A stretch of 43,542 nt of DNA from positions 1 to 43,542 of the forward strand of contig NZ_VPFD01000037.1 of assembly GCF_008014745.1 (NCBI RefSeq). Direction: 5' to 3'. Below the pieces are notes generated by a model. The model saw only the letters and a list, made by a program, of their open reading frames with translations. It was not told the origin of the DNA and ran no database searches. Every line of letters starts with the position of its first letter. The first letter of the stretch is position 1. Below are positions 25,201 to 33,590 of this stretch, one piece after another. The position numbers and the translations under genes are program-made. The stretch comes from Massilia arenae. Its GTDB lineage: Bacteria; Pseudomonadota; Gammaproteobacteria; Burkholderiales; Burkholderiaceae_D.

Positions 25201-25259
25201 AGGGCGGCAATAGCGAGCAGGTCGGCAAGGCCAGCGCGATGAGGGAACTGCTGGCGTGA
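22209..25259 (+). CDS. fimV: FimV/HubP-family polar landmark protein
   Basis: Inner-membrane protein that in pseudomonads and vibrios organises the cell pole (type IV pili, chemotaxis and flagellar positioning). The 1016-residue product: signal peptide ending near A33, FimV N-terminal domain (GLGKLTVLSALGQPLRAEIE), LysM peptidoglycan-binding domain from about 205 (YRVRRGDTLSAIALDV), coiled-coil segment (about 358-385), one transmembrane helix at about 441-461 (YIGAGALVLLLAALGI) followed by basic RRKRK, a TPR-like stretch (about 520-570), a long acidic low-complexity cytoplasmic region rich in DLDSMDF-type repeats, and the conserved C-terminal FimV domain (DLAIAYQEIGDKEGARELLDEV). It overlaps the truA start (GTGA). 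The upstream leader to asd is about 195 bp. Confidence 0.93.
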   Translation: MHSSHPSPLVATALKSITAAVASAVFLTSAAHAAGLGKLTVLSALGQPLRAEIELTAGAGEDPASMAVKLASPEAFRAANIEFNPALLSLRFAVDERAGRQVIRVSSTQPLNEPFVDMLLELTWNNGRLVREYTFLLDPAELRTTQPAQVAAAPQTRPAAPRPSSTPAAPAASTAAPAEEARIAAARRGAERQAREAQAREAQDSYRVRRGDTLSAIALDVKPSDISLDMMLVALYRANPDAFIGNNMNRLKSGQILSIPDADSVRGGAGQGEARGVVVAHAADFDAYRNKLAGQVASSAPSATPQGGQSASGRVTARVEQQPTAVSEAQDKLQLSKATPGAAGAPADGTASVEDTVAKERELAQAEARVKELERNVNELENLMTVPSRAGAEAEQAAAAAAAATAAAEKPVAKPAPRPRPARPAPPPEKSLVDTILDNMLYIGAGALVLLLAALGISQRRKRKDADLKPVPAEPSVLGVAGASAHSLFAETGGQSVDTNNSVFNSSFAPSASQLDTNEVDPVAEADVYIAYGRDAQAEEILKEALRVHPERHPVRLKLLEIYATRKDVRAFEAQARELHAFTGGQGDEWAQAAALGLSLDPTNPLYANAAPASTPAPSPQERNQQAILSQQFEDAFRGGPSMGAGAAAGAAAGVAAGAAAVTLAKDDEDRTAAPTPEARNDDNTLDFDLGGLTFEPVTNADTAPPAAGRPDPDATAVPDLEFDMAPFAPPGSAPAAEQGKAAADANDLDFDMDFDTPATAQPAATAATVDDDDDFTLDLSPQAQVQATPVDMAGLAKDFEGLPPLPGSTPQPTVAQADPLHDLDAMDFSAPTTPVMPAFDETPARPAAAASASEDPLFDLDSMDFGTPDEPRAAGGAEPKDFGARVDDPFDAFDLPETPAPVPAPQEVSAREAFEPNAAPADDKAAPSFDLADFDLDLPPSEPATAQPLDAVGATAEAPGQMSPEHMEMETKLDLAIAYQEIGDKEGARELLDEVIKGGNSEQVGKASAMRELLA

Positions 25260-26056
25260 CCCGTATCGCTTTGGGTGTCCAGTACATCGGCACCGGTTGG
25301 AACGGCTACCAGAAACAGCCGGAACGAAACACCGTCCAGGACCGTCTCGAGGTCGCGCTGGAGAAGTTCGCCTGCGTCCCTTTGAGCACGACGTGCGCCG
25401 GCCGCACCGACGCCGGCGTGCACGCCATCGAGCAGGTCATCCATTTCGATACCGACCTGAATCGCCCGGTCCAGTCTTGGGTGCGCGGCGTGAACGCCTT
25501 CCTGCCCGAGTCGATCGTGGTGCGCTGGGCCGCCGCAGTCGATGCAGAAGAGGGGGAGCAGGAATTCCACGCCCGCTTCTCGGCCCGTTCGCGCACTTAT
25601 CACTACGTGCTCTACAACCACCCGAATCCCTCGGCGCTGCTGGCCAAGCGGGCCGGGTGGGTATTCCGTCCGCTCGACGTCGAGCGCATGCAAGAGGGCG
25701 CGCGGCACCTGATCGGCACCCACGATTTTTCGAGCTTCCGCGCCAGCAGCTGCCAGGCCAATACGCCGGTGAAGGAGATGCACGAGCTGAGCATCGCGCG
25801 CCATGGCGACATCATCGTGTTCACCCTGCGCGCCAGCGCCTTCCTGCACCATATGGTGCGCAATATCGTCGGCTCGCTGGTGTACATCGGCACTGGACGC
25901 CATGAGCCGGACTGGATGCGCGAGGTGCTCGAAGCCCGTTCGCGCGACGTCGCCGCGCCGACCTTCATGCCGGACGGCCTGTATTTCGCCAGGATCGAGT
26001 ACGATCCGAAGTGGAAGCTGCCGCAGGAGGCCAGTGCGCCCCTGCCGTGGCTGTGA
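25256..26056 (+). CDS. truA: tRNA pseudouridine(38-40) synthase TruA
   Basis: Converts U38-U40 of the tRNA anticodon stem to pseudouridine. The 266-residue product has the catalytic aspartate D52 in AGRTDAGVHA and the conserved Tyr/Leu motif RTYHYVLYN. Translation starts at GTG 25256, whose bases overlap the fimV stop codon, a clear coupled junction. The C-terminal HHMVRNIVGSL and FMPDGLYF motifs are family-typical. trpF begins 19 bp downstream. Confidence 0.97.
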   Translation: MTRIALGVQYIGTGWNGYQKQPERNTVQDRLEVALEKFACVPLSTTCAGRTDAGVHAIEQVIHFDTDLNRPVQSWVRGVNAFLPESIVVRWAAAVDAEEGEQEFHARFSARSRTYHYVLYNHPNPSALLAKRAGWVFRPLDVERMQEGARHLIGTHDFSSFRASSCQANTPVKEMHELSIARHGDIIVFTLRASAFLHHMVRNIVGSLVYIGTGRHEPDWMREVLEARSRDVAAPTFMPDGLYFARIEYDPKWKLPQEASAPLPWL

Positions 26057-26751
26057 TCGATTTCCAGGACTAGCCATGCGACGCACCCGTATCAAGATCT
26101 GCGGCATCACCCGCGAACAAGACCTGCGCGCGGCGGTCGAGCAGGGCGCCGACGCGCTCGGCTTCGTGTTCTATCCGAAGAGCCCGCGCTACGTCACGCC
26201 GGCGCGCGCGGCCGAGCTGTGCGCGCTCCTGCCGCCGTTCGTGAGCAGCGTGGCGCTGTTCGTGAACCCGACGCTGGACGAGGTGCGCGCGGTGGCGGGC
26301 AGCATGCCGCTGGGGCTGATCCAGTTCCATGGCGACGAAACGGTAGAGGAGTGCGCCGCCATCGCGGCCGCCGTCCAGCGGCCTTTCGTGCGCGCCTACC
26401 GCATCAAGCCTGACACGCCGCCTGCGGCTTTGCTAGAATGTGAATCTGCATACCGCGCCGCCAGTCCGTGGTTCTCGGGCCTGTTGCTCGATACCTGGGT
26501 AGACGCTTACGGCGGCGCAGGAAAGGTCTTCGATTGGTCTCTAATTCCAAAAGAGCTCGCGCCTCGGGTCGTTTTGAGTGGTGGGTTGAGCGTACACAAC
26601 GTCCTTGAGGCGACCGAACGTGTTCGTCCCTTCGCCGTCGACATCAGCAGTGGTGTCGAGGAAGCGAAGGGGATCAAGGACGCCCGCAAGATCGCCGCCT
26701 TTGTCGCGGCGGTGCGGGCAGCCGATGCCACCATCGATAGCGAGTCGCACC

Positions 26752-28008
<1,257 letters not shown>

Positions 28009-28024
28009 AATCCGGGTTCATCTG

Positions 28025-28049
28025 GCTCCAGCCGCACATCGGCTGGAGC
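28025..28049 (+). other. intergenic hairpin between trpB and trpA
   Basis: Perfect 10-bp stem GCTCCAGCCG / CGGCTGGAGC with a 5-nt loop CACAT. There is no T tract, so it is probably not a full terminator; it may stabilise the upstream message or reduce read-through. AAAAAAAGGAAAACAGC before the trpA ATG provides a fresh ribosome-binding site. Confidence 0.6.
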
Positions 28050-28087
28050 GCCGCACCATCCGTGACTTTTAAAAAAAGGAAAACAGC

Positions 28088-28888
28088 ATGTCCCGCATCG
28101 AACCCACGTTTACCGCACTCAAGGCGCAGAACAAGACCGCCCTGGTGACCTTCATCACCGCCGGCGATCCCGGCCCCGAACTGACCGTCCCGCTGATGCA
28201 CGCCCTGGTGGCGGGCGGCGCCGACGTCCTGGAACTGGGCGTGCCGTTCTCGGACCCGATGGCCGAAGGCCCGGTGATCCAGCGCGCCTGCGAGCGCGCG
28301 CTCAAATTCAATATCGGCCTCAAGGACGTCTTCGCCTTCGTGCGCGAATTCCGCCAGACCAATGCCAGCACCCCGGTTGTGCTGATGGGCTATGCCAACC
28401 CGATCGAACGCATCGGCCAGGGTGAATTCATCCGCTGCGCGAAAGAGGCGGGCGCCGATGGCGCAATCGTCGTCGACTATCCGCCGGAAGAATGCCAGGA
28501 TTTTGCCAGCGCCATGCGCGACAACGGCCTCGACCTGATCTTCCTGCTGGCCCCGACCTCGACCACCGAACGGGTAAAGCAGGTAGCCCAGCATGGCGGC
28601 GGCTTCAGCTACTACGTCTCGCTGAAGGGCGTAACAGGTTCCGGCGCAATCGACACCGACGACGTGGCGCGCCGCGTGAGCGCCATCCGCGAACACGTGA
28701 AGCTGCCAATCGGCGTCGGCTTCGGCATCCGCGACGGCGCGACCGCCAGGGCCGTAGCACAAGTGGCGGACGCAGTCGTGATCGGCAGCCGCATCATCCA
28801 GGAAATCGAAGCGCACCCGGCCAGCGAGGCCGCCGAAGCCGTCCGCACCTTCACCTCAAGCATCCGCACCGCCCTCGACGCCCGCTAA
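28088..28888 (+). CDS. trpA: tryptophan synthase alpha chain
   Basis: Cleaves indole-3-glycerol phosphate to indole, which is channelled to TrpB. The 266-residue product has the catalytic glutamate E49 in VLELGVPFSDPMAEGP, the catalytic aspartate in IVVDYPPEE, loop 6 around SLKGVTGSG, and the phosphate site GFGIRDG and VVIGSRI. AAGGAAAACAGC precedes the ATG. In related genomes accD usually follows directly; here about 890 bp of repeats and one small gene intervene. Confidence 0.98.
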   Translation: MSRIEPTFTALKAQNKTALVTFITAGDPGPELTVPLMHALVAGGADVLELGVPFSDPMAEGPVIQRACERALKFNIGLKDVFAFVREFRQTNASTPVVLMGYANPIERIGQGEFIRCAKEAGADGAIVVDYPPEECQDFASAMRDNGLDLIFLLAPTSTTERVKQVAQHGGGFSYYVSLKGVTGSGAIDTDDVARRVSAIREHVKLPIGVGFGIRDGATARAVAQVADAVVIGSRIIQEIEAHPASEAAEAVRTFTSSIRTALDAR

Positions 28889-28890
28889 GC

Positions 28891-28920
28891 CACTAATTAG
28901 GGTCACACTAATTAGGGTCA
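28891..28920 (+). repeat. tandem 15-bp repeat CACTAATTAGGGTCA x2
   Basis: Two perfect, adjacent copies (28891-28905, 28906-28920) beginning 2 bp after the trpA stop codon. The second runs into the 17-bp motif of the hairpin that follows. Confidence 0.85.
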
Positions 28921-28980
28921 GAGTCGAATTATTGAGCAATTTCTTGGCTCAATGTTGTCATTCAATTCGACACTGACCCT
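28914..28980. repeat. two-step hairpin repeat HP1
   Basis: Outer arms AGGGTCAGAGTCGAATT (28914-28930) and its inverse with one mismatch (28964-28980). Inside, a second perfect pair ATTGAGC (28931-28937) / GCTCAAT (28947-28953). The same outer motif occurs in HP2 and in single copies around the small gene. Confidence 0.85.
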
Positions 28981-29000
28981 CTTTGAGCTTTCACAGCAGA

Positions 29001-29032
29001 CATTACCCAACAATTAGGGTCAGAGTCGAATT
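29001..29032 (+). repeat. inward-facing copy of the repeat, left of the small membrane gene
   Basis: Contains CCCAACAATTAGGGTCAGAG followed by TCGAATT (29016-29032 is the 17-bp motif). It faces the inverted copy at 29494-29526, so the two bracket the gene at 29183-29455 as inverted repeats. Confidence 0.75.
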
Positions 29033-29182
29033 GTTTGATAACTTTTCGCCGGCTTGGGTATGCCACCTTTCCTCATCCGCTATTAGTTGCCATCGCGCAA
29101 ATCCAGGTTTGCTCCTGCGCTCTTCTTCAAGAAGTTGCCTCGGGTAAATTGTGTCTTCCATTTTCGATTTTGGGAGGAATCA

Positions 29183-29455
29183 GTGAAGATTCGCATCAAG
29201 CATGTCGGCGTTGTCCAGTGCGCTAAGATGATTGCCGGCATTTATTTCGTCATCTCGCTGCCCATCGTTGCGCTGGTTCTCATGGTGGCGATGGCTGCCG
29301 GGAAGGCCAGCATCGGCGTTGGCGGCCTGATCCTGCTTCCTTTCGTGTACGCGTTCTTCAGCTACCTCGGTGGGCTGTTATGTGCGTGGATCTATAACCT
29401 CGTGGCCAATCGGGTTGGCGGCTTCGAATATACGACCGCGGAAATCACCTCCTGA
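29183..29455 (+). CDS. small two-helix membrane protein, unknown function
   Basis: A 90-residue protein translated from GTG at 29183, with GGAGG 5 nt upstream. A basic N-terminus (MKIRIKHVGVVQCAK) precedes two hydrophobic helices, about 17-39 (IAGIYFVISLPIVALVLMVA) and 44-68 (IGVGGLILLPFVYAFFSYLGG), with the tail WIYNLVANRVGGFEYTTAEI. The pattern 'YNLVA...GG.E' after the second helix is reminiscent of a widespread uncharacterised small membrane family. It interrupts the trpA-accD order and is bracketed by inverted repeats. No toxin, immunity or transposition function can be assigned from sequence. The longer frame back to 29087 lacks a good start. Confidence 0.75.
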   Translation: MKIRIKHVGVVQCAKMIAGIYFVISLPIVALVLMVAMAAGKASIGVGGLILLPFVYAFFSYLGGLLCAWIYNLVANRVGGFEYTTAEITS

Positions 29456-29493
29456 GCGAGAAGCGGCACATTATTATAGGAATATTAGCCAAT

Positions 29494-29526
29494 AAATCTA
29501 CTCTGACCCTAATTGTTGGGTTATTG
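29494..29526 (-). repeat. inverted copy of the repeat, right of the small membrane gene
   Basis: The 17-bp motif occurs inverted with two changes at 29494-29510, then AATTGTTGGGTTATTG. Bases 29502-29526 match the block at the IS110 end (365-389) at 24/25 positions. Confidence 0.8.
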
Positions 29527-29598
29527 ATTGACGTCTAGAAGGGCGTGACTCTGTCCCTAATATATGTGAAAGGAATTTGTATTAGAAAAAGAAAGACG

Positions 29599-29659
29599 AG
29601 GGTCAGAGTTGATTTATTGGGCAACTCCGAAAGTTGTCAAACAATTCGACTCTGACCCT
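29599..29659. repeat. two-step hairpin repeat HP2
   Basis: Outer arms AGGGTCAGAGTTGATTT (29599-29615) and AATTCGACTCTGACCCT (29643-29659), differing at two paired positions; inner pair CAACT (29622-29626) / AGTTG (29632-29636) with loop CCGAA. Same design as HP1 but a different inner stem. Confidence 0.85.
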
Positions 29660-29779
29660 ACTTCGCGGGTGGGAGGGTGGGGATGTCAAAAAGGCAATTG
29701 GCAGCTTGCTACGATTCGACAAGCCGGGCCTGAGCGGCTACACTACGCCACCTGAAAGATTTGCCGCAAAGGAGAGAAT

Positions 29780-30652
29780 ATGAGTTGGTTGGAAAAGTTG
29801 CTGCCCCCTCGGATCCAGCGCTCCGATGCCGCTAACCGCAAGACCATGCCGGAAGGCCTGTGGGTCAAGTGCCCGTCGTGCGAGTCGGTGCTGTACCGCG
29901 CGGACATCGAGTCCAATCTGCACGTGTGCCCGAAGTGCAGCCACCATATGCGCATCCGCGCCCGCGATCGCCTCGACGCGCTGCTCGATGAAGGCGGCCG
30001 CTACGATATCGGCCAGGAGACCCTGCCGGTCGATACGCTGAAGTTCAAGGACAGCAAGAAGTATCCGGATCGCCTGAAGTCGGCCATGGACGCCACCGGC
30101 GAAACCGATGCGCTGATTGTGCAGGGCGGTTCGATCATGAGCCTGCCAGTCGTCGTCGCCGCTTTCGAATTCGAATTCATGGGCGGCTCGATGGGCTCCG
30201 TCGTTGGTGAGCGCTTCGTGCGCGGCGCGCAAATTGCGCTCGAGCAGAAGGTGCCGTTCATTTGCATCACCGCCACCGGCGGCGCCCGCATGCAGGAAGG
30301 TCTGCTGTCGCTGATGCAGATGGCCAAGACCACCGCCATGCTGACCAAGCTGTCCGAGAAAAAGCTGCCGTTTATTAGCGTGCTGACCGACCCGACCATG
30401 GGCGGCGTCTCGGCCTCATTCGCCTTCATGGGCGACGTCGTCATCGCCGAACCGAAGGCCCTGATCGGCTTCGCCGGCCCGCGCGTGATCGAGAATACCG
30501 TGCGCGAGAAATTGCCGGAAGGTTTCCAGCGCGCCGAGTTCCTGGTCACCAAGGGCGCCGTCGACATGATCGTCGACCGCCGCAAGATGCGCGAAGAAAT
30601 CGCGCGCCTGCTGGCCCTGCTGCAAAACCAGGCGACCGAAGTCCTGGCCTGA
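29780..30652 (+). CDS. accD: acetyl-CoA carboxylase carboxyltransferase subunit beta
   Basis: With AccA it transfers carboxyl from biotin to acetyl-CoA, the first step of fatty acid synthesis. The 290-residue product has the N-terminal zinc finger C31/C34/C50/C53 (KCPSCES ... HVCPKCS), then the crotonase-fold carboxyltransferase domain with GGARMQEG, MGGVSASFAFMGD and IGFAGPRVIENTV. AAGGAGAG just before the ATG is a strong ribosome-binding site. It belongs to the conserved trpFBA-accD-folC run but is separated from trpA by the repeat insert. Confidence 0.98.
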   Translation: MSWLEKLLPPRIQRSDAANRKTMPEGLWVKCPSCESVLYRADIESNLHVCPKCSHHMRIRARDRLDALLDEGGRYDIGQETLPVDTLKFKDSKKYPDRLKSAMDATGETDALIVQGGSIMSLPVVVAAFEFEFMGGSMGSVVGERFVRGAQIALEQKVPFICITATGGARMQEGLLSLMQMAKTTAMLTKLSEKKLPFISVLTDPTMGGVSASFAFMGDVVIAEPKALIGFAGPRVIENTVREKLPEGFQRAEFLVTKGAVDMIVDRRKMREEIARLLALLQNQATEVLA

Positions 30653-30660
30653 TAGACACA

Positions 30661-30682
30661 AGGGCGACTTCGGTCGCCCTTT
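30661..30682 (+). terminator. UUCG-tetraloop hairpin after accD
   Basis: AGGGCGAC-TTCG-GTCGCCCT, an 8-bp stem with the very stable UUCG tetraloop, followed by TT only. It may attenuate transcription into folC, which starts 50 bp later. Confidence 0.6.
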
Positions 30683-30731
30683 CAGCTTGTGCGCCCGTCC
30701 AGGGTAGCCGAGCACATCGATCGTATCCACC

Positions 30732-32030
30732 ATGCCCCCACTTCCCACTACCTTGCCCGATTGGCTGGCCCTGCTCGAGTCGCGCCATGCCGAAACCCAT
30801 ATCGACATGGGCCTCGACCGCGTGCGCGCCGTCAAGGAACGCTTGAGGCTGGCCTTCGAGTGCCCGGTGATCATGGTCGCCGGCACCAATGGCAAGGGTT
30901 CCACCTGCGCGATGCTCGAATCGGTGCTGCTGCAGTCCGGCTACCGCGTCGGCCTCTACATCAAGCCGCACTTCCTCGACTTCAACGAGCGCGCCCGCAT
31001 CAATGGCGAGATGGCGTCCGATGAAGCGCTCGTGGGCGCCTTCAACGACGTCGAAGCCGCCCGCGAAGGCACCGACCTGACGTATTTCGAATTCACCACC
31101 CTGGCCATCGCCCACCTGATCTCGAAGAGCGGCGTCGACGTCGCCATCCTCGAAGTCGGCCTGGGTGGACGCCTGGACGCGGTCAACGTCATCGACGCCG
31201 ACGTGTCCATCGTCACCAGCATCGACATCGACCATACGTCCTACCTGGGCGATACGCGGGAAAAAATCGGCTTCGAGAAGGCCGGCATCTTCCGCCCGGG
31301 CAAGCCGGCCATCTGCAGCGACCCAGTGCCGCCGCAATCGCTGATCGACCACGCCGAACAGATCGGCGCCGACCTGTGGTTGCTCGGCCGCGACTTCAAT
31401 TACCAGGGCGACCAGCAGCAGTGGAGCTATGGCGGCCGCAGCCAGCGCCGCAACTCGCTGGCCTATCCGGCCCTGCGCGGCGCCAACCAGCTGCTCAACG
31501 CCTCGGCCGCGCTGGCCGCGCTCGAGGTGTTGCGCATGCAGCTGCCGTGCGGCGCCCAGGAAACCCGCGCCGGCCTGGCCATGGTCGAACTGCCGGGCCG
31601 TTTCCAGGTGCTGCCGGGCCGTCCGACCCAGGTGCTCGACGTCGCCCACAATCCCCATGCCTCCGCCACCCTGGCCCAGAACCTGGGCAATATGGGCTTC
31701 CACCGCTTTACGTATGCCGTGTTCGGTATCATGGAAGACAAGGACATCGACGCCGTCATCGCACCGATGGCCGGTGTGATCGACCACTGGTGCGTCACCA
31801 GGCTCGATTCGCCGCGCTCGGCCGAGCCGGAAGCGCTGGCCGACAAGCTGCGCGAACTGCGGCCGGCCGGCGCCAAGGACGACGATTTTTCTGTGAATAA
31901 TTTCGCATCGCCAGCCGAGGCCTATGCGAATGCGCTGAGCCGGGCAGGGGAGAATGATAGAATTGTGGTCTTTGGCTCTTTCTACACGGTTGCAGGCGTC
32001 ATGGCGGCCCGTAAATCGAGTCTTCACTGA
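30732..32030 (+). CDS. folC: bifunctional dihydrofolate synthase/folylpolyglutamate synthase
   Basis: Adds glutamate to dihydropteroate and to folates, ATP-dependent. The 432-residue product has the Mur-ligase-like P-loop VAGTNGKGST (about 49-58), the folate loop region KPHFLDFNERARING, the ligase motif ILEVGLGGRLDAVN, and the C-terminal DVAHNPHA. It sits in the usual place between accD and the SPOR-domain gene, 27 bp before the latter. Confidence 0.97.
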   Translation: MPPLPTTLPDWLALLESRHAETHIDMGLDRVRAVKERLRLAFECPVIMVAGTNGKGSTCAMLESVLLQSGYRVGLYIKPHFLDFNERARINGEMASDEALVGAFNDVEAAREGTDLTYFEFTTLAIAHLISKSGVDVAILEVGLGGRLDAVNVIDADVSIVTSIDIDHTSYLGDTREKIGFEKAGIFRPGKPAICSDPVPPQSLIDHAEQIGADLWLLGRDFNYQGDQQQWSYGGRSQRRNSLAYPALRGANQLLNASAALAALEVLRMQLPCGAQETRAGLAMVELPGRFQVLPGRPTQVLDVAHNPHASATLAQNLGNMGFHRFTYAVFGIMEDKDIDAVIAPMAGVIDHWCVTRLDSPRSAEPEALADKLRELRPAGAKDDDFSVNNFASPAEAYANALSRAGENDRIVVFGSFYTVAGVMAARKSSLH

Positions 32031-32057
32031 CCTTCTTCACGCTATTACCTGAACCAC

Positions 32058-33023
32058 ATGGGCTTGTTCTCGTTCGGCAATAAAAACAAGCAAGAAACTG
32101 TCCAGGACAGTGGGCACTTCGTCAAGGACGACGATGCCGCCTATACCGAGCGCGCCCGTTCCAAGCGCGCAAGCTCCGCAGGCGGCCGCAGCAGCCGCGG
32201 CGACCCGATCCTGCCCGAGAAGAAGCGCGCCCGCCGCCGCCTGGTCGGCGCCATCGCGCTGGTGCTGGCAGCTGTCGTCGCGCTGCCGATGCTGCTCGAT
32301 TCCGAACCCAAGCCGCTGGCCACCGACATCGCCATCCACATCCCGGACAAGGAAAAGGCGGCTCCGCTGCCCGTGCCGTCCGAGCAGGTGGCGCCAATGG
32401 CCAGCGTCGACAGCGACGAAGAGATCATCGAGCCGGCCCCGGCGCCACCGGCCGCCGCGACCGCCGGCCCCGCGGCCAGCGCTCCCGTGACGACCCCCGC
32501 AGCCAGCGATCCGCCACCGATGCGCATGCTGGAACCGGCTGCGCCGCCAAAACCGGAACCGAAGCCCGAACCCGTCAAGCCGAAGCCCGAGCCGGTCAAG
32601 CCGAAGCCCGAGCCGGTCAAGCCCGAGCCCAAGCCGGAACCCAAACGGGAACCGACGCCCGAGAAGAAACCCGAGCCCGCGAAAAAACCGGTCGAGACGC
32701 ATCCGAAGGCCGAGCAGGTCGCCAAGCCCGCGCCGAAGGACGACGCCGCGCGCGCCATGGCCATCCTGGAAGGCAAGCCGGCCGAGCCACAGAAGGCGCA
32801 AGGCCCGGCGCCGCGCTTCGTGGTGCAGGTCGCCGCCCTGGGCAGCCAGGAAAAGGTCACGGAATTGCAGGACCGCCTGCGCAGCGCCGGCATCGCCTCG
32901 TTCACCCAGAAGTCGGGCGAACTGATCCGTGTGAGGATCGGTCCGTTCAGCAAGGAAGAAGCCGAGAAAACGCGCGCCAAGCTGGGCGGCATCGGCCTGT
33001 CCGGCACCATGGTGCCGCTCTGA
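32058..33023 (+). CDS. dedD: DedD-type SPOR-domain membrane protein
   Basis: SPOR proteins bind denuded peptidoglycan at the division septum. The 321-residue product has a basic cytoplasmic N-terminus (about 1-60), one transmembrane helix (LVGAIALVLAAVVALPMLL, about 58-76), a long periplasmic Ala/Pro then Pro/Lys/Glu-rich stalk with VKPKPEP tandem units (about 173-195), and a C-terminal SPOR domain (FVVQVAALGSQEKVTELQDRL ... RVRIGPFSKEEAEKTRAKL). Position between folC and cvpA matches dedD of proteobacteria. The symbol is assigned on context and architecture. Confidence 0.9.
   Translation: MGLFSFGNKNKQETVQDSGHFVKDDDAAYTERARSKRASSAGGRSSRGDPILPEKKRARRRLVGAIALVLAAVVALPMLLDSEPKPLATDIAIHIPDKEKAAPLPVPSEQVAPMASVDSDEEIIEPAPAPPAAATAGPAASAPVTTPAASDPPPMRMLEPAAPPKPEPKPEPVKPKPEPVKPKPEPVKPEPKPEPKREPTPEKKPEPAKKPVETHPKAEQVAKPAPKDDAARAMAILEGKPAEPQKAQGPAPRFVVQVAALGSQEKVTELQDRLRSAGIASFTQKSGELIRVRIGPFSKEEAEKTRAKLGGIGLSGTMVPL
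32572..32634 (+). repeat. 21-bp tandem repeats encoding VKPKPEP in dedD
   Basis: About three units of GTCAAGCCGAAGCCCGAGCC(G), the last degenerate. They lengthen the periplasmic stalk and are a plausible site of copy-number variation between strains. Confidence 0.75.
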
Positions 33024-33038
33024 CCTTGTCCTGACAGC

Positions 33039-33527
33039 GTGACGATTTTCGATTACCTGGTGCTGTTCGTGCTGATCGCCTCGGTCGTCATCAGCACCTT
33101 GCGCGGCCTGGTCAAGGAAATCCTGTCGCTGGTGGGCTGGATCGTCGCCTTCGTGGTGGCCAATGCCTACGGCGCCGGGCTCGCGCCCTTGCTGCCGGAA
33201 GTAATTCCCGGCGACACGGCGCGCCTGATCGTGGCCTTCATCGCGCTGTTCCTGGGCGTGCGCATCCTGATGGGCCTGCTGTCGCTGGCGATCGGAGCCC
33301 TGGTGGAAGCCACCGGTCTCTCGCTGGCGGATCGCGGCCTTGGCGGCTTGTTTGGATTGGCGCGCGGCATTGTAATCGTGCTGGCCGGCGTCATATTGTG
33401 TGGGATGACGGACATTCCGAAGCAGGCATTCTGGCAACAGGCCCTGTTGTCGCCGATCGCCGAGACCGGCGCCCGTACCGTCAAGCCCTTCCTGCCCGCT
33501 GCCATGGCGCAGCACGTGAATTTTTGA
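33039..33527 (+). CDS. cvpA: CvpA family inner-membrane protein
   Basis: A 162-residue protein with four hydrophobic helices (about 5-22, 28-47, 63-85, 103-122), starting MTIFDYLVLFVLIAS from GTG 33039, 15 bp after dedD. CvpA was named for a role in colicin V production in E. coli; it is more generally linked to envelope stress, purF expression and biofilm, and its mechanism is unsettled. It precedes purF as in many proteobacteria, so co-transcription with purine synthesis is expected. Confidence 0.93.
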   Translation: MTIFDYLVLFVLIASVVISTLRGLVKEILSLVGWIVAFVVANAYGAGLAPLLPEVIPGDTARLIVAFIALFLGVRILMGLLSLAIGALVEATGLSLADRGLGGLFGLARGIVIVLAGVILCGMTDIPKQAFWQQALLSPIAETGARTVKPFLPAAMAQHVNF

Positions 33528-33590
33528 CCAGCATTCCTCAGTCGTAGAACTTTTTCTGTAATCAAGCACTCAAGCTTTTAGGAGCACACC

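Larger units (their letters stand above)
28889..29182. other. repeat-rich left part of the trpA-accD insert
   Basis: AT-rich compared with the flanking operon. It holds the tandem 15-bp repeat, the two-step hairpin at 28914-28980, and the copy at 29012-29032. From 29033 to 29172 only leader sequence for the small membrane gene is seen; no other credible ORF. Confidence 0.7.
29456..29779. other. repeat-rich right part of the trpA-accD insert and accD leader
   Basis: Holds the inverted repeat copy 29494-29526, a degenerate copy GACTCTGTCCCTAAT (29547-29561) and hairpin HP2 (29599-29659). From 29660 it is normal-GC leader of accD. A weak promoter candidate, TTCGAC (29715-29720) and TACACT (29739-29744) with 18-bp spacing, could give accD its own start. 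Confidence 0.65.

Noticed and set aside
28891..29659. Possible CRISPR array in the trpA-accD insert
   Set aside because: Copies are in both orientations, irregularly spaced and form hairpins; no regular repeat-spacer pattern and no cas genes.
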